From Fodinisporobacter ferrooxydans (GTDB taxonomy: Bacteria; Bacillota; Bacilli; Tumebacillales; MYW30-H2), in contig NZ_CP089291.1 of the NCBI RefSeq assembly GCF_022818495.1, positions 859,536-923,535 on the forward strand: a stretch of 64,000 nt of DNA. Direction: 5' to 3'. Position numbers and translations under genes: made by a program. Numbering within the stretch: position 1 is the stretch's first letter; every line of letters begins with the position of its first letter. A model generated the notes under the pieces. The model saw only the letters and a list, made by a program, of their open reading frames with translations, was not told the DNA's origin and did not search any database. Below, one piece after another: positions 35,225 to 45,347 of this stretch.

Positions 35225-36598
35225 TCACACGGTCGATTGGCAATGCTCCATGACATCTTCCCAAGTCATATAGATGCGAATAATATCCTCTTCAATCAAT
35301 TCGCTGCCTGTCTGCACTTCGATAAATTCCAGATCGGCAATCGCTTTTATTCCGTGTTTCGACCCAACCGGAATTTGCAATACATCTCCGGGCTTTACTT
35401 CATAGATTGTATCATTCAATACAAATTCGCCAATTCCGCTGATGATTGTCCAAACTTCACTTCTTTTGTGATGCAATTGATAGCTCAGATTTTTACCGGC
35501 AATCACACCGATCCGTTTCGTTAAAACTTCTCTTCCCTCTTCAAATTTTGTATAGTCCAAAACCCGATACCAGCCCCAACGCCGTTCTTCATACATGGGC
35601 CGCCGGTCAAAGCCTGCAATGATCTCTTTGATCCTTGGACTTGCTGCTTTATCGCTGACCAAGATCCCATCCGGGCTCGCAGCAACCACGACATTCGACA
35701 ATCCAAGCACCGCAACAGGTATATCCAATTCATTGATGAGATGTGTATTGTCTGATTCTTTGCTTATGATACCCACACCAATTTGATTTGTTGCCATTTC
35801 TTCCGTCAGTGTATTCCATGTACCGAGATCTTTCCAAGCTCCATCATAACGAATGGCTACGATCTCTTGCGCTTTTTCCACCACTTCGTAATCAAAGCTA
35901 ATTTTCGGCAACAAACCATATTGCTGAAGCAACTCTTCATACTGAATCGGCAAGCCTTTTTGTAGCAAAAGAGATACCAAGTAATCCAATTTAAATGCGA
36001 AAACTCCACAATTCCAAAGGGCTTCATGTTGGATTAATTCCTTTGCAACATTTTCAGTCGGTTTTTCTTTGAACCCTTTCACTTTGACATAGGAATTCGA
36101 ATTTTTGGTTTGATTCGGAATGATATACCCATATTTTTCAGATGGATACGTCGGTGAAACGCCCACCAAAGCCAAATCTGCACCAGATGCTTTCAGCACC
36201 TTTTCCAACTCCAAAATTCTTGTAAAAAACTTCTCTTCAACAAACGAATCCACAGGCAACACTGCAACGACTTCTTCCGGGCTTACATCCTCTTTCGAAA
36301 ACAAGTAGGAAGCTGCAAGAGCAATCGCGGGAAATGTGTCCCGACGCTCCGGTTCGATAATAACCGGTACCTGTGTACCAATCTGGCTATGAATCATATC
36401 TATTTGCGATTTGCTTGTGGCAATTATTGCAGAATCAGCAAGACCAATGGCACTCAGTTGCCGCCATACTCTTTGCACCATGGATTCAAGCTTGCCTTCG
36501 CTGTTTTCTAAAACCTTCAAGAATTGCTTTGAGCGTGAATCATTCGATAAAGGCCAAAGACGTTTGCCTGAGCCACCCGAAAGTAGAATTAGTTTCAT
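35225..36598 (-). CDS. manC: Mannose-1-phosphate guanylyltransferase (bifunctional type)
   Basis: A 457-residue enzyme with AAGGAG upstream. The N-terminal nucleotidyltransferase has LLSGGSGKRLWPLS, VLPVDSFVE and FKEKPTENVAK. The C-terminal ~120 residues are a type II mannose-6-phosphate isomerase cupin (LSYQLHHKRSEVWTIISG). It makes GDP-mannose, the substrate for Gmd at 58.4 kb. Length matches the ManC/AlgA family. Some family members also isomerise fructose-6-phosphate; whether this one does cannot be told. Confidence 0.92.
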   Translation of the reverse strand: MKLILLSGGSGKRLWPLSNDSRSKQFLKVLENSEGKLESMVQRVWRQLSAIGLADSAIIATSKSQIDMIHSQIGTQVPVIIEPERRDTFPAIALAASYLFSKEDVSPEEVVAVLPVDSFVEEKFFTRILELEKVLKASGADLALVGVSPTYPSEKYGYIIPNQTKNSNSYVKVKGFKEKPTENVAKELIQHEALWNCGVFAFKLDYLVSLLLQKGLPIQYEELLQQYGLLPKISFDYEVVEKAQEIVAIRYDGAWKDLGTWNTLTEEMATNQIGVGIISKESDNTHLINELDIPVAVLGLSNVVVAASPDGILVSDKAASPRIKEIIAGFDRRPMYEERRWGWYRVLDYTKFEEGREVLTKRIGVIAGKNLSYQLHHKRSEVWTIISGIGEFVLNDTIYEVKPGDVLQIPVGSKHGIKAIADLEFIEVQTGSELIEEDIIRIYMTWEDVMEHCQSTV

Positions 36599-36683
36599 AA
36601 CTACATTCTCCTTATTATAAGCACTGATTTTAATTTAATAGTTCATTGTCTGATACATACTACATTAAAAAAATAAACTAAAA

Positions 36684-37793
36684 TTAAGCTTGATAATTAC
36701 CCGTTTTATTATCAATAACATTTTGAATAAACATTTTAATTTTTTGGAGAAACATTTCATTAGAAAAAGACTGCGCATGTTCAAAAATAAATTTTGAATC
36801 AAACGACTTTTTTTCAAATTCTTCAACCGCTTGATTTAAAGCTTCAACATTTTGATCATAAAAAAATAGACCTGTCTTACCATCTATTACTGTATCCAAT
36901 ACTCCACCTTTTCCGTAAGCAATAACAGGTTTTCCAAATGATTGTGCTTCAACGGGTGTAATACCAAAATCCTCTTCACCAGGAAAAATAAAAGCTTTAC
37001 ATTTTTCAAAATAACTCCTAACAACATCATCACTTTGTCTACCCAATAACTGAATATTTGGCCCAGCTATTTTTTTAAGCCTTTTTAATTCTGGTCCACT
37101 GCCTATTATAACTAATTTTCTATTAGTTTTATTAAAAGATTCAATTGCTAAATCCACCCTTTTATATGCAACCAGTCTGCTAACCATTAAATAAAAATCT
37201 TTCGAATCATTTTTAGTGTAATTTTCTGGTACCGATACGGGCGGGTGAATTACAATTGCTTTTCTTCTATAGTATTTTTTTATCCGTTTTGCCACTTCAT
37301 TGGAATTAGCTATAAAATAATCAACACGTTCAGAAGATAACTTATCCCACATACGTAGATAATGAATCGTTGACATCATTAAAACCTTTTTTATAAAACC
37401 TATCTTTTCTTTCGATTGATACTCATGATAACCGCTCCATGCGTAACGCATGGGAGTATGACAATAACAGATATGGATAGCATCCGGAGAACTGATAACT
37501 CCTTTTGCACACGCATGGCTACTGCTTATTATTAAATCATATTCCGATAAATTAAACTGTTCGAATGCCATTGGCATAAATGGAAGAAGCAATTGATACT
37601 TTTGCTGTGATAAGGGTACTTTTTGCAAAAAAGAACTTATTACTTTTATATTCTTAAATTCTTTATCCAAGTTCTCAGGATTATATACTGACGTAAATAT
37701 GGGTGCCTCCGGAAATAATTCATGTAATTTTAACAATACTTTTTCAGAACCGCCCATATTTGTTAACCAATCATGAACAAAAGCGACTTTCAT
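36684..37793 (-). CDS. GT4 glycosyltransferase (WbaZ-like)
   Basis: 369 residues from the ATG at 37793 (MKVAFVHDWLTNMGGSEKVL), which has TGAGGA upstream; the frame opens 24 codons earlier without a site. N-terminal acceptor domain with CYCHTPMRYAWSGY. The C-terminal donor domain has VSRLVAYKRVDLAIESF, IIGSGPELKRL, and the E-x7-E motif in FPGEEDFGITPVEA, then GKPVIAYGKGG. Close to mannosyl or rhamnosyl transferases that use GDP-sugars (WbaZ group), which fits the ManC-Gmd-Rmd enzymes here. Strongly AT-rich coding. Confidence 0.87.
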   Translation of the reverse strand: MKVAFVHDWLTNMGGSEKVLLKLHELFPEAPIFTSVYNPENLDKEFKNIKVISSFLQKVPLSQQKYQLLLPFMPMAFEQFNLSEYDLIISSSHACAKGVISSPDAIHICYCHTPMRYAWSGYHEYQSKEKIGFIKKVLMMSTIHYLRMWDKLSSERVDYFIANSNEVAKRIKKYYRRKAIVIHPPVSVPENYTKNDSKDFYLMVSRLVAYKRVDLAIESFNKTNRKLVIIGSGPELKRLKKIAGPNIQLLGRQSDDVVRSYFEKCKAFIFPGEEDFGITPVEAQSFGKPVIAYGKGGVLDTVIDGKTGLFFYDQNVEALNQAVEEFEKKSFDSKFIFEHAQSFSNEMFLQKIKMFIQNVIDNKTGNYQA

Positions 37794-37855
37794 AGAAATC
37801 CTCATTTCATTGATTAGAACTAAAGTGGTTTTCAAAGATAATCTTACTTTTTTAG

Positions 37856-38764
37856 TTATAGCCATTTGAATGGATCATATAATACTAAAAATGAGGTTAT
37901 TGTCCATAACCCTATGTTTATCAATGTTGGAACATCTCCCAATAAAACTTCTTCAGGTGCATCTCCTGATTCTTTGATATGAAGAATATATAAATAACGA
38001 AACAAACCATAAATAACAAATGGTATAGTATACATCATTGCATATCTATTTGCTGCAGAAAAAGTATAAACAGAATATGCCATAATTGTTGTAGCAACAA
38101 TGATTGTAATAAATTGGTCAAGCAGCTGAATACTATAGAATTCTAAAACACGTCTATGATGTCTTGCATTATCACTTAACCTCATTAATTCGCTTCTTCG
38201 TTTACCTAAGATAATAAATGTTGATAATAAAATTGTACAAACAAAAAGCCATGGAGAAATTTGAACATTTAAAACAACGGCACCTGCAAAAGCCCTCAAA
38301 ACAAACCCAAAACCTACTATCAATGCTTCAATCAAAAAAATGTGTTTAAAATAAAAAGAATACGCAATATTAACAGCAAAGTATAATAAAATAATTAATA
38401 AAAGACCTTTGCCTAAATATATTGAAGTAAAAACGGAAAAAATTATTAAAATAATTAACCACAAAATTGCTAATGGTATCGACATCTTACCAGAAGGAAG
38501 TGGGCGATATTTTTTCACAGGATGTTCCTTATCTTTTTTTACATCTATAATATCGTTCAAAACATATACACTACTTGATATTAAACAAAAAATCAAAAAA
38601 GTATAAGTAACAACCAACGCTCTCTCTATATTCAATAAATTACCTGAAAATATCAGTGCTGCAAAAACATAAAAATTTTTAATCCATTGTTTTGGGCGTA
38701 TTATTTGCAAAACGCAAAAGCTGCCGAAAAGAATGCTTGTGTTATAACGAACTATTGTTTTCAT
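37856..38764 (-). CDS. UbiA-family decaprenyl-phosphate phosphoribosyltransferase-like
   Basis: A 302-residue membrane prenyltransferase. ATG at 38764 with AGGTGGAT upstream. Motifs: LNDIIDVKKDKEHP (the N-D-x-x-D metal site) near residue 60 with following YRPLPSG, and a second Asp site less clear near 190-200 (RSELMRLSDNARHHRRVL). The RPKQWIKN start and these motifs match 5-phosphoribosyl-1-pyrophosphate:polyprenyl-phosphate transferases, first step to polyprenyl-phosphate arabinose or ribose. No DprE1/DprE2-like epimerases are in the window. About eight or nine membrane helices. Confidence 0.8.
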   Translation of the reverse strand: MKTIVRYNTSILFGSFCVLQIIRPKQWIKNFYVFAALIFSGNLLNIERALVVTYTFLIFCLISSSVYVLNDIIDVKKDKEHPVKKYRPLPSGKMSIPLAILWLIILIIFSVFTSIYLGKGLLLIILLYFAVNIAYSFYFKHIFLIEALIVGFGFVLRAFAGAVVLNVQISPWLFVCTILLSTFIILGKRRSELMRLSDNARHHRRVLEFYSIQLLDQFITIIVATTIMAYSVYTFSAANRYAMMYTIPFVIYGLFRYLYILHIKESGDAPEEVLLGDVPTLINIGLWTITSFLVLYDPFKWL

Positions 38765-38814
38765 TATTATCCACCTACTATAGTTCTTTGAACTAAAAAT
38801 AATATTATATGCCC

Positions 38815-39942
38815 TCAATTAATTATTATGCTTTGAAATAAATCTAAATATTTACTAACAGAAGCTTTTGTTCCAAAGAATTTATTTATAGTTTCTTTTT
38901 CTTTAATATACTTTTCTTTTTTCAAAATAATCTCTTTTATTCCTTTTACTAGATCGTCTACATCACCAGGAGCTACAATTACACCCATTTGTGACTTCTG
39001 AACAATACTTCTTACGCCAGGTAAATTAGATGTTACAACGGGCACCCCAGACAACATTGCTTCAACCTGCACCATACCAAACGCTTCTAAAGAATTAATA
39101 CTAGGTAATGCCAATATATCAAGTGACGAGTAAAATCTTAACATTTCATCATCTGTAAGTTTTCCCAAAAAACTTACATAAGAACCATCCCACCCAATTG
39201 TCTCCTTTAATATTTCATAGACACTTCCGCCTGCTACACTTTTATAATCACCAGCTATAACAAATTCTACATTAGGAATATGGCTTTTAATTATTGGAGC
39301 CGCCCTAAGCAACACATCAATACCTTTTTCCTCTACAATTCTCCCGCAAAAGCCAATTCTTATGTTTTTATTTGGCTTTATCTTCTGTTTGTTTTTCTCT
39401 ATTAACTTTTTATACATTGGAGAGGTAGGAGGTATTTCAATCCATTTCTCTTCACATTCCGGCAAAACCCTTGAACTATTTGCATAATCTTCACTACTAA
39501 TTATAACCTTATATGCTCTACGAAACGAAATATTTGATGTTATATCCATAAATTTTGTAATCATTTTATTCATAATACCTTTAGGTAAATAGACATCACA
39601 TTGATATGTTATTATTAAATTTTTATTCTCAGAAAAAAATGATAATATACCAGCCTCAGCCATCGGTAAGTGGAGATTTATAATATCTTTATCTTTTTTT
39701 AATTTATTAAATGTCGAAATAAATGAAGGACTAATATAACCCTTATTAAATCGAAATAGAATATCAGTTCGAATAACTCTTACACCATTTAAATACTCTT
39801 CATTTGTTAAATTTGGCAGATGTTTTGATGTTAAAACAGTTACTTCATTATCCACGGCTAATTCCTCTGCAATACATCGAGCCGCCTCGGTAAGACCACT
39901 TGTATAAGGCCAATAATAGTTTAATACAATTAATATTTTCAT
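38815..39942 (-). CDS. GT4 glycosyltransferase
   Basis: 375 residues. GT-B fold: N-terminal LNYYWPYTSGLTEAAR, an acceptor domain, then RIGFCGRIVEEKGIDVLLRA, VIAGDYKSVAG and the donor motif ALPSINSLEAFGMVQVEA (E-x7-E), ending GVPVVTSNLPGVR. RBS is weak and distant (GAGGG about 12 nt before ATG). Donor unknown. AT-rich like its neighbours and transcribed in the same direction. Confidence 0.87.
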   Translation of the reverse strand: MKILIVLNYYWPYTSGLTEAARCIAEELAVDNEVTVLTSKHLPNLTNEEYLNGVRVIRTDILFRFNKGYISPSFISTFNKLKKDKDIINLHLPMAEAGILSFFSENKNLIITYQCDVYLPKGIMNKMITKFMDITSNISFRRAYKVIISSEDYANSSRVLPECEEKWIEIPPTSPMYKKLIEKNKQKIKPNKNIRIGFCGRIVEEKGIDVLLRAAPIIKSHIPNVEFVIAGDYKSVAGGSVYEILKETIGWDGSYVSFLGKLTDDEMLRFYSSLDILALPSINSLEAFGMVQVEAMLSGVPVVTSNLPGVRSIVQKSQMGVIVAPGDVDDLVKGIKEIILKKEKYIKEKETINKFFGTKASVSKYLDLFQSIIIN

Positions 39943-40023
39943 ATTACACTATACCCTCTCATGTCTATCCGGTTTATCCAAATTTTAAAATTAAAGACCT
40001 AAAAAATCATATAAATCCACAGT

Positions 40024-40410
40024 TTAGTTTACGTTTATCTTTTTAAAGGTAATTAAAATAACGCCAGCCGTTATTAATATTACACCTAACCACTTATATA
40101 AATTAAGATTTTCATTAAAGAAATAATAACCAACAAATAAAGCAAATACATAATTTATGGACAGTAGTGGGCTAACAAAACTCAATTCGTATTTAGCTAG
40201 AATAATTATCCATAAAATTGCACTTATAAAATACATCGTTAATCCAGTAAGTATATAAGGATTTAACAAAATATAAAGAACTGACATAACATCGCCCTTT
40301 AATAAACTTGCTATTCGGCTTTCTTCATGCATTGCTCCATATTTAATTAGAGGTGGTCCACTAACACCTGTAATTAATATAACCAGTATAATAATAATTG
40401 ATTTAAACAT
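40024..40410 (-). CDS. Small four-helix EamA/SMR-type membrane protein
   Basis: 128 residues, four predicted membrane helices, start after GGAGGAAC. It resembles half of an EamA domain or ArnE/ArnF-type small flippase subunits (LSPLLSINYVFALFVGYYFFNE and GVILITAGVILI). In glycan clusters such proteins are proposed to flip polyprenyl-phosphate-linked monosaccharides. This would suit the neighbouring phosphoribosyl transferase and the DUF2079 membrane protein, which could use a lipid-linked sugar donor outside. Drug export is an alternative reading. Confidence 0.7.
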   Translation of the reverse strand: MFKSIIIILVILITGVSGPPLIKYGAMHEESRIASLLKGDVMSVLYILLNPYILTGLTMYFISAILWIIILAKYELSFVSPLLSINYVFALFVGYYFFNENLNLYKWLGVILITAGVILITFKKINVN

Positions 40411-40470
40411 TTTTGTTCCTCCACTTTTATTGATATTTGGAATTGAATATCCATAAAAATTGCCTCTGAA

Positions 40471-42327
40471 TTATGGTTTTGGAGGATATACAGCTAAAAA
40501 CAAGCCTGTTTTTCCATTACTATTTTGGCTCAACGCATCTGGAAAGGGAAAGTATACTTTTACTGGTTTAATTTTTTGTTTGTTTAGGATTTTTAATACG
40601 GTTGAATAGTTTGTAACAATCCCTACTCCATAACCTTTAAACCACTGTCCAGCCCATCCTCCAAATTTTGTTAGGTTTTTATTATTTGAATTTCGGCCAA
40701 ATCCACCATAGTAACCAGATAAAACACCGTATTTCTCCATTTCTAAAGGTGTTAAATTACTAAAATTATTTTTTAATTTATAATAGTTTTGTGCACCATG
40801 CAGAAGATCATTAAACTGGTATTCCTCACTAGAAGGCGTATTGAAAGTTATAAATTTATTACTTATTCGTACTTTATATAGATAAACATTATTTTTATCA
40901 TAGATTAATTGATTATTAGGATAATCTCTAACCCATGTTACAACATCTAAAATACTTTTCGGATCTTCATAAGACATACCGTTTGGACTTATTAAATAAT
41001 AAAGAACAGTAGATTTATTTTCATTCTCCTTTAAATAAAGTTCTATCATAGATTTTATACGAGATACCCCATAACTAGAGCATATAAAATAAGGAAATTC
41101 ATATAAATGTCCACCTAATTGATTCGATGAAATTACTAATGAATTCTTAGGTATCATACTAACTGCTTTATTTAGACTAGCTGATGTTTGATCATTAATT
41201 GCATTTTTAACCCATGAATTTATATATTGAACCGTTGGTGTTAATAACATAAGACTCGTTAAAACAATATAAACGATTGTCTTCAATGTATTTTTTTTAT
41301 TAAAGTTTCGTAACTCTTCAATCAACGCAATAATAACAAAAGGAATAACAAAAAAAGAATATTCAGTATATATATTTGTTTGTGGTGTTGTAGAAGCTAA
41401 TATATTCATCAGTAAAATAATTAAAGCTGGAAGTGATAATAATGGATTATTCCATATTCCAATAAAAAAAGGGCCTAAAAAAGCAAATATATATTTTTTA
41501 TGTTCTAAAGCTGCATGTAATGGTAAATAAGGATGCTCTAATAAATATTTAATCTTCTCTGCAGTAGTCGCCCCCATGTACCCCCAGTTGCCTTGAACAT
41601 TGGGATCTGCACCACCATAAATTTTACCTAAGATAATTATTTCAAATAAATAAAACCAAAAAATAGACAATATAAAAGTTACAATTCCTAATTTACGATT
41701 TGATTTTTTCATAATCCATAAAAATCCAATTGCAATGCAAACTAAAGACCAAATATTTTTACTTAATAAAGAAAGAATTACTAGTACAATTATTATTAAA
41801 TAGTTTTTTTTATTATTAACTTTAAAACGAGACATAAAAACTGCTAAGGTAACAAATGCCATACCTAAAACAGTAGAATCATAGCCCCAAACAAATTGAC
41901 CTAGTACTCCGGGATTAAACAAAAAAACAATCAATATAAGAATAGCAATTTTCTCTGTAGCTAGCATTCTACAATATAACCAAATTATGAATGCAGTAAA
42001 TGAAATAGCTACCGATTCTATGAAAAATAAAACATTTACACCAAATAAATGAACAAATGGGTTGATTAAATATAAAATGAATTGACCATCGATAGCATAA
42101 AACGGAATTTCTTTCAGCGAATTTCCACTATAAAAAATATTACCGTAACCATGCGCATTATTCGATAATTGACCGAATAAACCAAAATTGCCATAAGCAT
42201 AACCCCAATGTTCATTGAGCCAAAACTCAAATATTAATGATGTTATAAAATAAATAAAAATAATAACTAAACTATAAATGAGCAAATTCGCTTCCATTTC
42301 TTTACCAATTAAAAACAATAGAGACAT
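40471..42327 (-). CDS. Multi-spanning DUF2079/GT-C-like membrane protein
   Basis: 618 residues with ten or more hydrophobic helices. The first loop (YGNFGLFGQLSNNAHGYG...FYSG) has the layout of DUF2079 proteins, where an acidic or polar motif follows helix 1, and FVWGYDSTVLG and KIYGGADP occur in later loops. GT-C glycosyltransferases that use lipid-linked sugars share this architecture, so it may transfer a sugar outside the membrane. ATG at 42327 has AGGAGAGG upstream; that site lies within 20 bp of the IS701-like element end, so the native promoter has probably been displaced. Confidence 0.7.
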   Translation of the reverse strand: MSLLFLIGKEMEANLLIYSLVIIFIYFITSLIFEFWLNEHWGYAYGNFGLFGQLSNNAHGYGNIFYSGNSLKEIPFYAIDGQFILYLINPFVHLFGVNVLFFIESVAISFTAFIIWLYCRMLATEKIAILILIVFLFNPGVLGQFVWGYDSTVLGMAFVTLAVFMSRFKVNNKKNYLIIIVLVILSLLSKNIWSLVCIAIGFLWIMKKSNRKLGIVTFILSIFWFYLFEIIILGKIYGGADPNVQGNWGYMGATTAEKIKYLLEHPYLPLHAALEHKKYIFAFLGPFFIGIWNNPLLSLPALIILLMNILASTTPQTNIYTEYSFFVIPFVIIALIEELRNFNKKNTLKTIVYIVLTSLMLLTPTVQYINSWVKNAINDQTSASLNKAVSMIPKNSLVISSNQLGGHLYEFPYFICSSYGVSRIKSMIELYLKENENKSTVLYYLISPNGMSYEDPKSILDVVTWVRDYPNNQLIYDKNNVYLYKVRISNKFITFNTPSSEEYQFNDLLHGAQNYYKLKNNFSNLTPLEMEKYGVLSGYYGGFGRNSNNKNLTKFGGWAGQWFKGYGVGIVTNYSTVLKILNKQKIKPVKVYFPFPDALSQNSNGKTGLFLAVYPPKP

Positions 42328-42342
42328 TTGTCCTCTCCTGTG

Positions 42343-43592
42343 GTATAGATTAAGTTACCACACAAAACCATACCTGGAGGATTCACAAATGTCTCATAAT
42401 ACTACCATACCAAACCACGAAGCAATAATCAATTTCTTAAAAAGCCGTAGGCTATCCTTATATGTTTCAAAGCCTGCCTTGCGGCATATTCAAGAATTTT
42501 TTATTGCAGCTACCGCTAAAGGGTATCGTGGTAAAGTGGTAGATATAGCGGAATGGAGTTCATGTCATCGAACATCCATTGGACACTTTCTCTCGGATGG
42601 TGTTTGGGACGAATCGTATATCCAAAGACTTGTAAAACAAGAATCGCTTTCATTTGTTTTGTCTCATGCCAAACAAACAGAACAGCCTATTTTTGTGATT
42701 CATGATGATACGGTTAGTGAGAAGACAAAGCCTTCGTCACAGGCAAAACACCCAATCGAACAAACAGACTACCATCATTCCCACTTAAAAGGAAAAACCG
42801 TTTGGGGTCATCAAGTTCAGGCTACGATTGTTCAATGTGGAGAACATTCTCTCATTCATGATATTCACCGTTATGATAAATCGAGCCAAAGCAAAATTGA
42901 TGACGCTTGTGATTTGGCCAAAACCATGCCGATTCCACCTTATTCTGGATATGCATTGGTCGATTCATGGTATACATGCCCAAAACTTATGAATACTTAT
43001 GCAGAGCGAGGATACCATCTGATTGGTGCACTCAAAACAAACCGTATTCTCTATCCCAAAGGGATTCGAGTTTCACTTAGTACCTTCGCATCGTATGTGA
43101 CCAAACAGGACGTTTGCCTCGTGACCGTAAACGGATCAACCTATTGGGTGTATCGATATGAAGGAGCTTTAAATGGCATTGAGAATGCGGTGGTACTCCT
43201 TTGCTGGCCATTGGATGCGTTTCAAAATTCGAAAGTATTACATGCTTTTCTGTGTACAGATGTATCCTTAGAGACACAAACCATCCTTGATTATTATAGT
43301 CGCCGTTGGCCGATCGAGATTTTCTTTCGGCAAACTAAACAAAATCTAGGTTTTGATGGATATCAAGTTCGTTCCATTCGTGCAATAGAACGACTTTGGA
43401 TACTACTTTCGCTGACACATTTATATTGCACCATCGGTTTAGGTCAGCCTTCAAAATTTGGAGATGGACTTATAATGGTACGAAAGCAAGTAAAAGTGGA
43501 CTACGTCCAATGGATTTATGAATCTGCAAAGAATCAAGTACCTATTGAAGCTGTTTTGCAACAATTAAAGCTGGCCTAGAGGCAGTCTATAC
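42343..43592 (+). mobile_element. IS701-like insertion sequence
   Basis: One transposase gene between short inverted ends, GTATAGATT at the left and, inverted, GTATAGACT at the right. The left end also carries the hairpin TGTGGTA...TTACCACA just inside. No target duplication is obvious (CTGTG against TTTTT), so either the boundaries are off by a few bases or a deletion followed insertion. It lies directly upstream of the DUF2079-like gene, in the opposite direction. Confidence 0.65.
42389..43579 (+). CDS. IS701-like DDE transposase
   Basis: 396 residues from the ATG at 42389, which has GGAGG 8 nt upstream. IS4-superfamily layout: FVIHDDTVSEKTKP with the first Asp, YALVDSWYTCPKL with the second, and IDYYSRRWPIEIFFRQTKQNLGF-type Y-x2-R-W-x-I-E-x2-F motif (here YYSRRWPIEIFFRQTKQ) with the Glu. 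Complete, so the element may still be mobile. Confidence 0.87.
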   Translation: MSHNTTIPNHEAIINFLKSRRLSLYVSKPALRHIQEFFIAATAKGYRGKVVDIAEWSSCHRTSIGHFLSDGVWDESYIQRLVKQESLSFVLSHAKQTEQPIFVIHDDTVSEKTKPSSQAKHPIEQTDYHHSHLKGKTVWGHQVQATIVQCGEHSLIHDIHRYDKSSQSKIDDACDLAKTMPIPPYSGYALVDSWYTCPKLMNTYAERGYHLIGALKTNRILYPKGIRVSLSTFASYVTKQDVCLVTVNGSTYWVYRYEGALNGIENAVVLLCWPLDAFQNSKVLHAFLCTDVSLETQTILDYYSRRWPIEIFFRQTKQNLGFDGYQVRSIRAIERLWILLSLTHLYCTIGLGQPSKFGDGLIMVRKQVKVDYVQWIYESAKNQVPIEAVLQQLKLA

Positions 43593-44210
43593 TTTTTTGT
43601 TGTATAAATTTGTAAGTATTTTTGCTCATTTATAGAACTAAAGATATTGTTGTCCATTTATCATTAAAAATTAATTTTAGATAACTTTTATATTTTGTTG
43701 CAAATGAATCCGTTTTAACCAAAACTAAACACCCCTATAATTAATAACATAATTTTAAATAATTTGCTTACCGTTTGTATTTATTATTTAGGGACCGCTA
43801 AAGATGTTTTTTCGTGAGCCTACGACAAAATTTATAAGTCCCTGTAAATACTGATTGAAATAGTGAAATAGATGAACTTTGGTCCCGTGCTCCTAACGGA
43901 GATCGAGACTTTTTACTTTTGTCAAACCCGGGTTTGGCGAATTTACTGCTATATTGTGCCGTTTTACGTATTGAACATTACTGATTTTTACAGGAATTTT
44001 ATGGTAAATAGGAAGTTGCTTTTTTTAATAAAAAAATTAAACATGGATTCGGAAAGTAGCTTCTTAAAAAGTTGAAAAATCCGCGTCCTATCAAGGTTTG
44101 TCCGTCACAAAAAGTTGCCAATTTTTTCGCAAAAGAAACAGGACACCTTGCCCCTCTTGTCCAATGGTTAAAGTACCCACAATAACCTACAGAGGGAGTG
44201 TCCTAGCAAC
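43593..44210. other. AT-rich gap between insertion sequences
   Basis: No gene recognised in about 600 bp. A perfect 14-bp palindrome, CAAACCCGGGTTTG, lies at 43923-43936 in otherwise AT-rich sequence. The last ~120 bp (from CCTATCAAGGTTTGTCCG near 44088) probably belong to the left end of the IS1380 element. Confidence 0.5.
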
Positions 44211-45347
44211 ATGGTAACACAAACACAGACTCATGCGCTAGAACAAAAAGTACGCCGTGAAAGGCGGATTGAAATATTGGCGGAACGCCGCCGCATCAAG
44301 AAAATCATGAAAAAGCAGCGCAACATTACCTTCGATAACGATACCGTCACTGAAGCCGGCAACTTTCAGTTTATCGAGTTGTTTAAAGAACTCGTCGGCT
44401 TCAAAGAGATCGTGTCGAGCCATCTTCAACTCGAGCGAGGAAGTAACAGCGTCTACTCGGCTGCGGCGCTCATGGATTACTTGACGGACTGCGCGCTTCT
44501 GGGGCACACGCGCTTTCTGCACATGAACGCTCTACAATCCGACCCTGGCTACCAAATAATCAAAGAAATCGGGCGATTCCCGGACGAAAGCACGTTTCGC
44601 GGACTGCTCAAAAACATGAACTGGAGTCACCTTATCCAGTTGGTCGGGATCAATCAAGAACTGTTGCGCCGTAAGGCCCGACTAGAGGGCAAACGGCTGG
44701 TTTGGATTGACATTGACGACACCGTCATCACGCTCTTTGGCGAACAAGAAGGGGTGACGAACGGCTACAATCCCCGCTACCACGGTCGGCCTTCGTACAA
44801 GGTGCGCGTCGCTTTTGTGTCGGGAACGGGAGAACTCATCCACCTGCAACTGAATCCGGGCAACACCAACGGCATGAAAGACTTCCTTTCGTTTGTCAAA
44901 GAAGTCGAAGCCCTGCTGCCACCTGAATATATCATCGAGGGCATCCGCGCCGACTGCGGCTTTGCCGACCCGGCGGTGATGGAATACGCCGAAGATAAGG
45001 GCTGGCTTTACATGTTCAAATTGCCGAAGAAAGCGACCGTCAAGAAGGCGATCGCCTACCTGGAGCAGCACCCACGCTTCTGGGAAACGCTCGTCGAGCA
45101 CGAGAAAAGCATCCAATTCGCCGCAGAGGACGAGCACTGGGCGGCGGCTGACATCCAGATCATACAGTCCAGCTGGGACAAGGCACGCCGTTGCGTCATC
45201 TACCGAGAAGCAACGCAAACCGAGAAAACCTCGAAGGATCAATTGACGATAGCATTGACGCTCTACTCGTATCAGGCGATTGTGACGAATACGGAAGACA
45301 AGCCGTTGTCGCTGCTGCGTTCCTACAATCAGCGGGCGAACATTGAG
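44211..45347 (+). pseudogene. IS1380 transposase, N-terminal part
   Basis: 379 codons up to the insertion site. MVTQTQTH start after GAGGGAGTG. Contains the DDE core: WIDIDDTVITLFGEQEGV with the first Asp, RADCGFADPAVME with the second, and reaches the YNQRANIE motif, where Glu is the last acidic residue, exactly at the break. With the downstream part it would make a protein of about 490 residues. Inactive as it stands. Confidence 0.88.

Noticed and set aside
43872..44075. 67-codon plus-strand frame in the gap before IS1380
   Set aside because: No ribosome binding site and no recognisable family; the composition looks like random AT-rich sequence.
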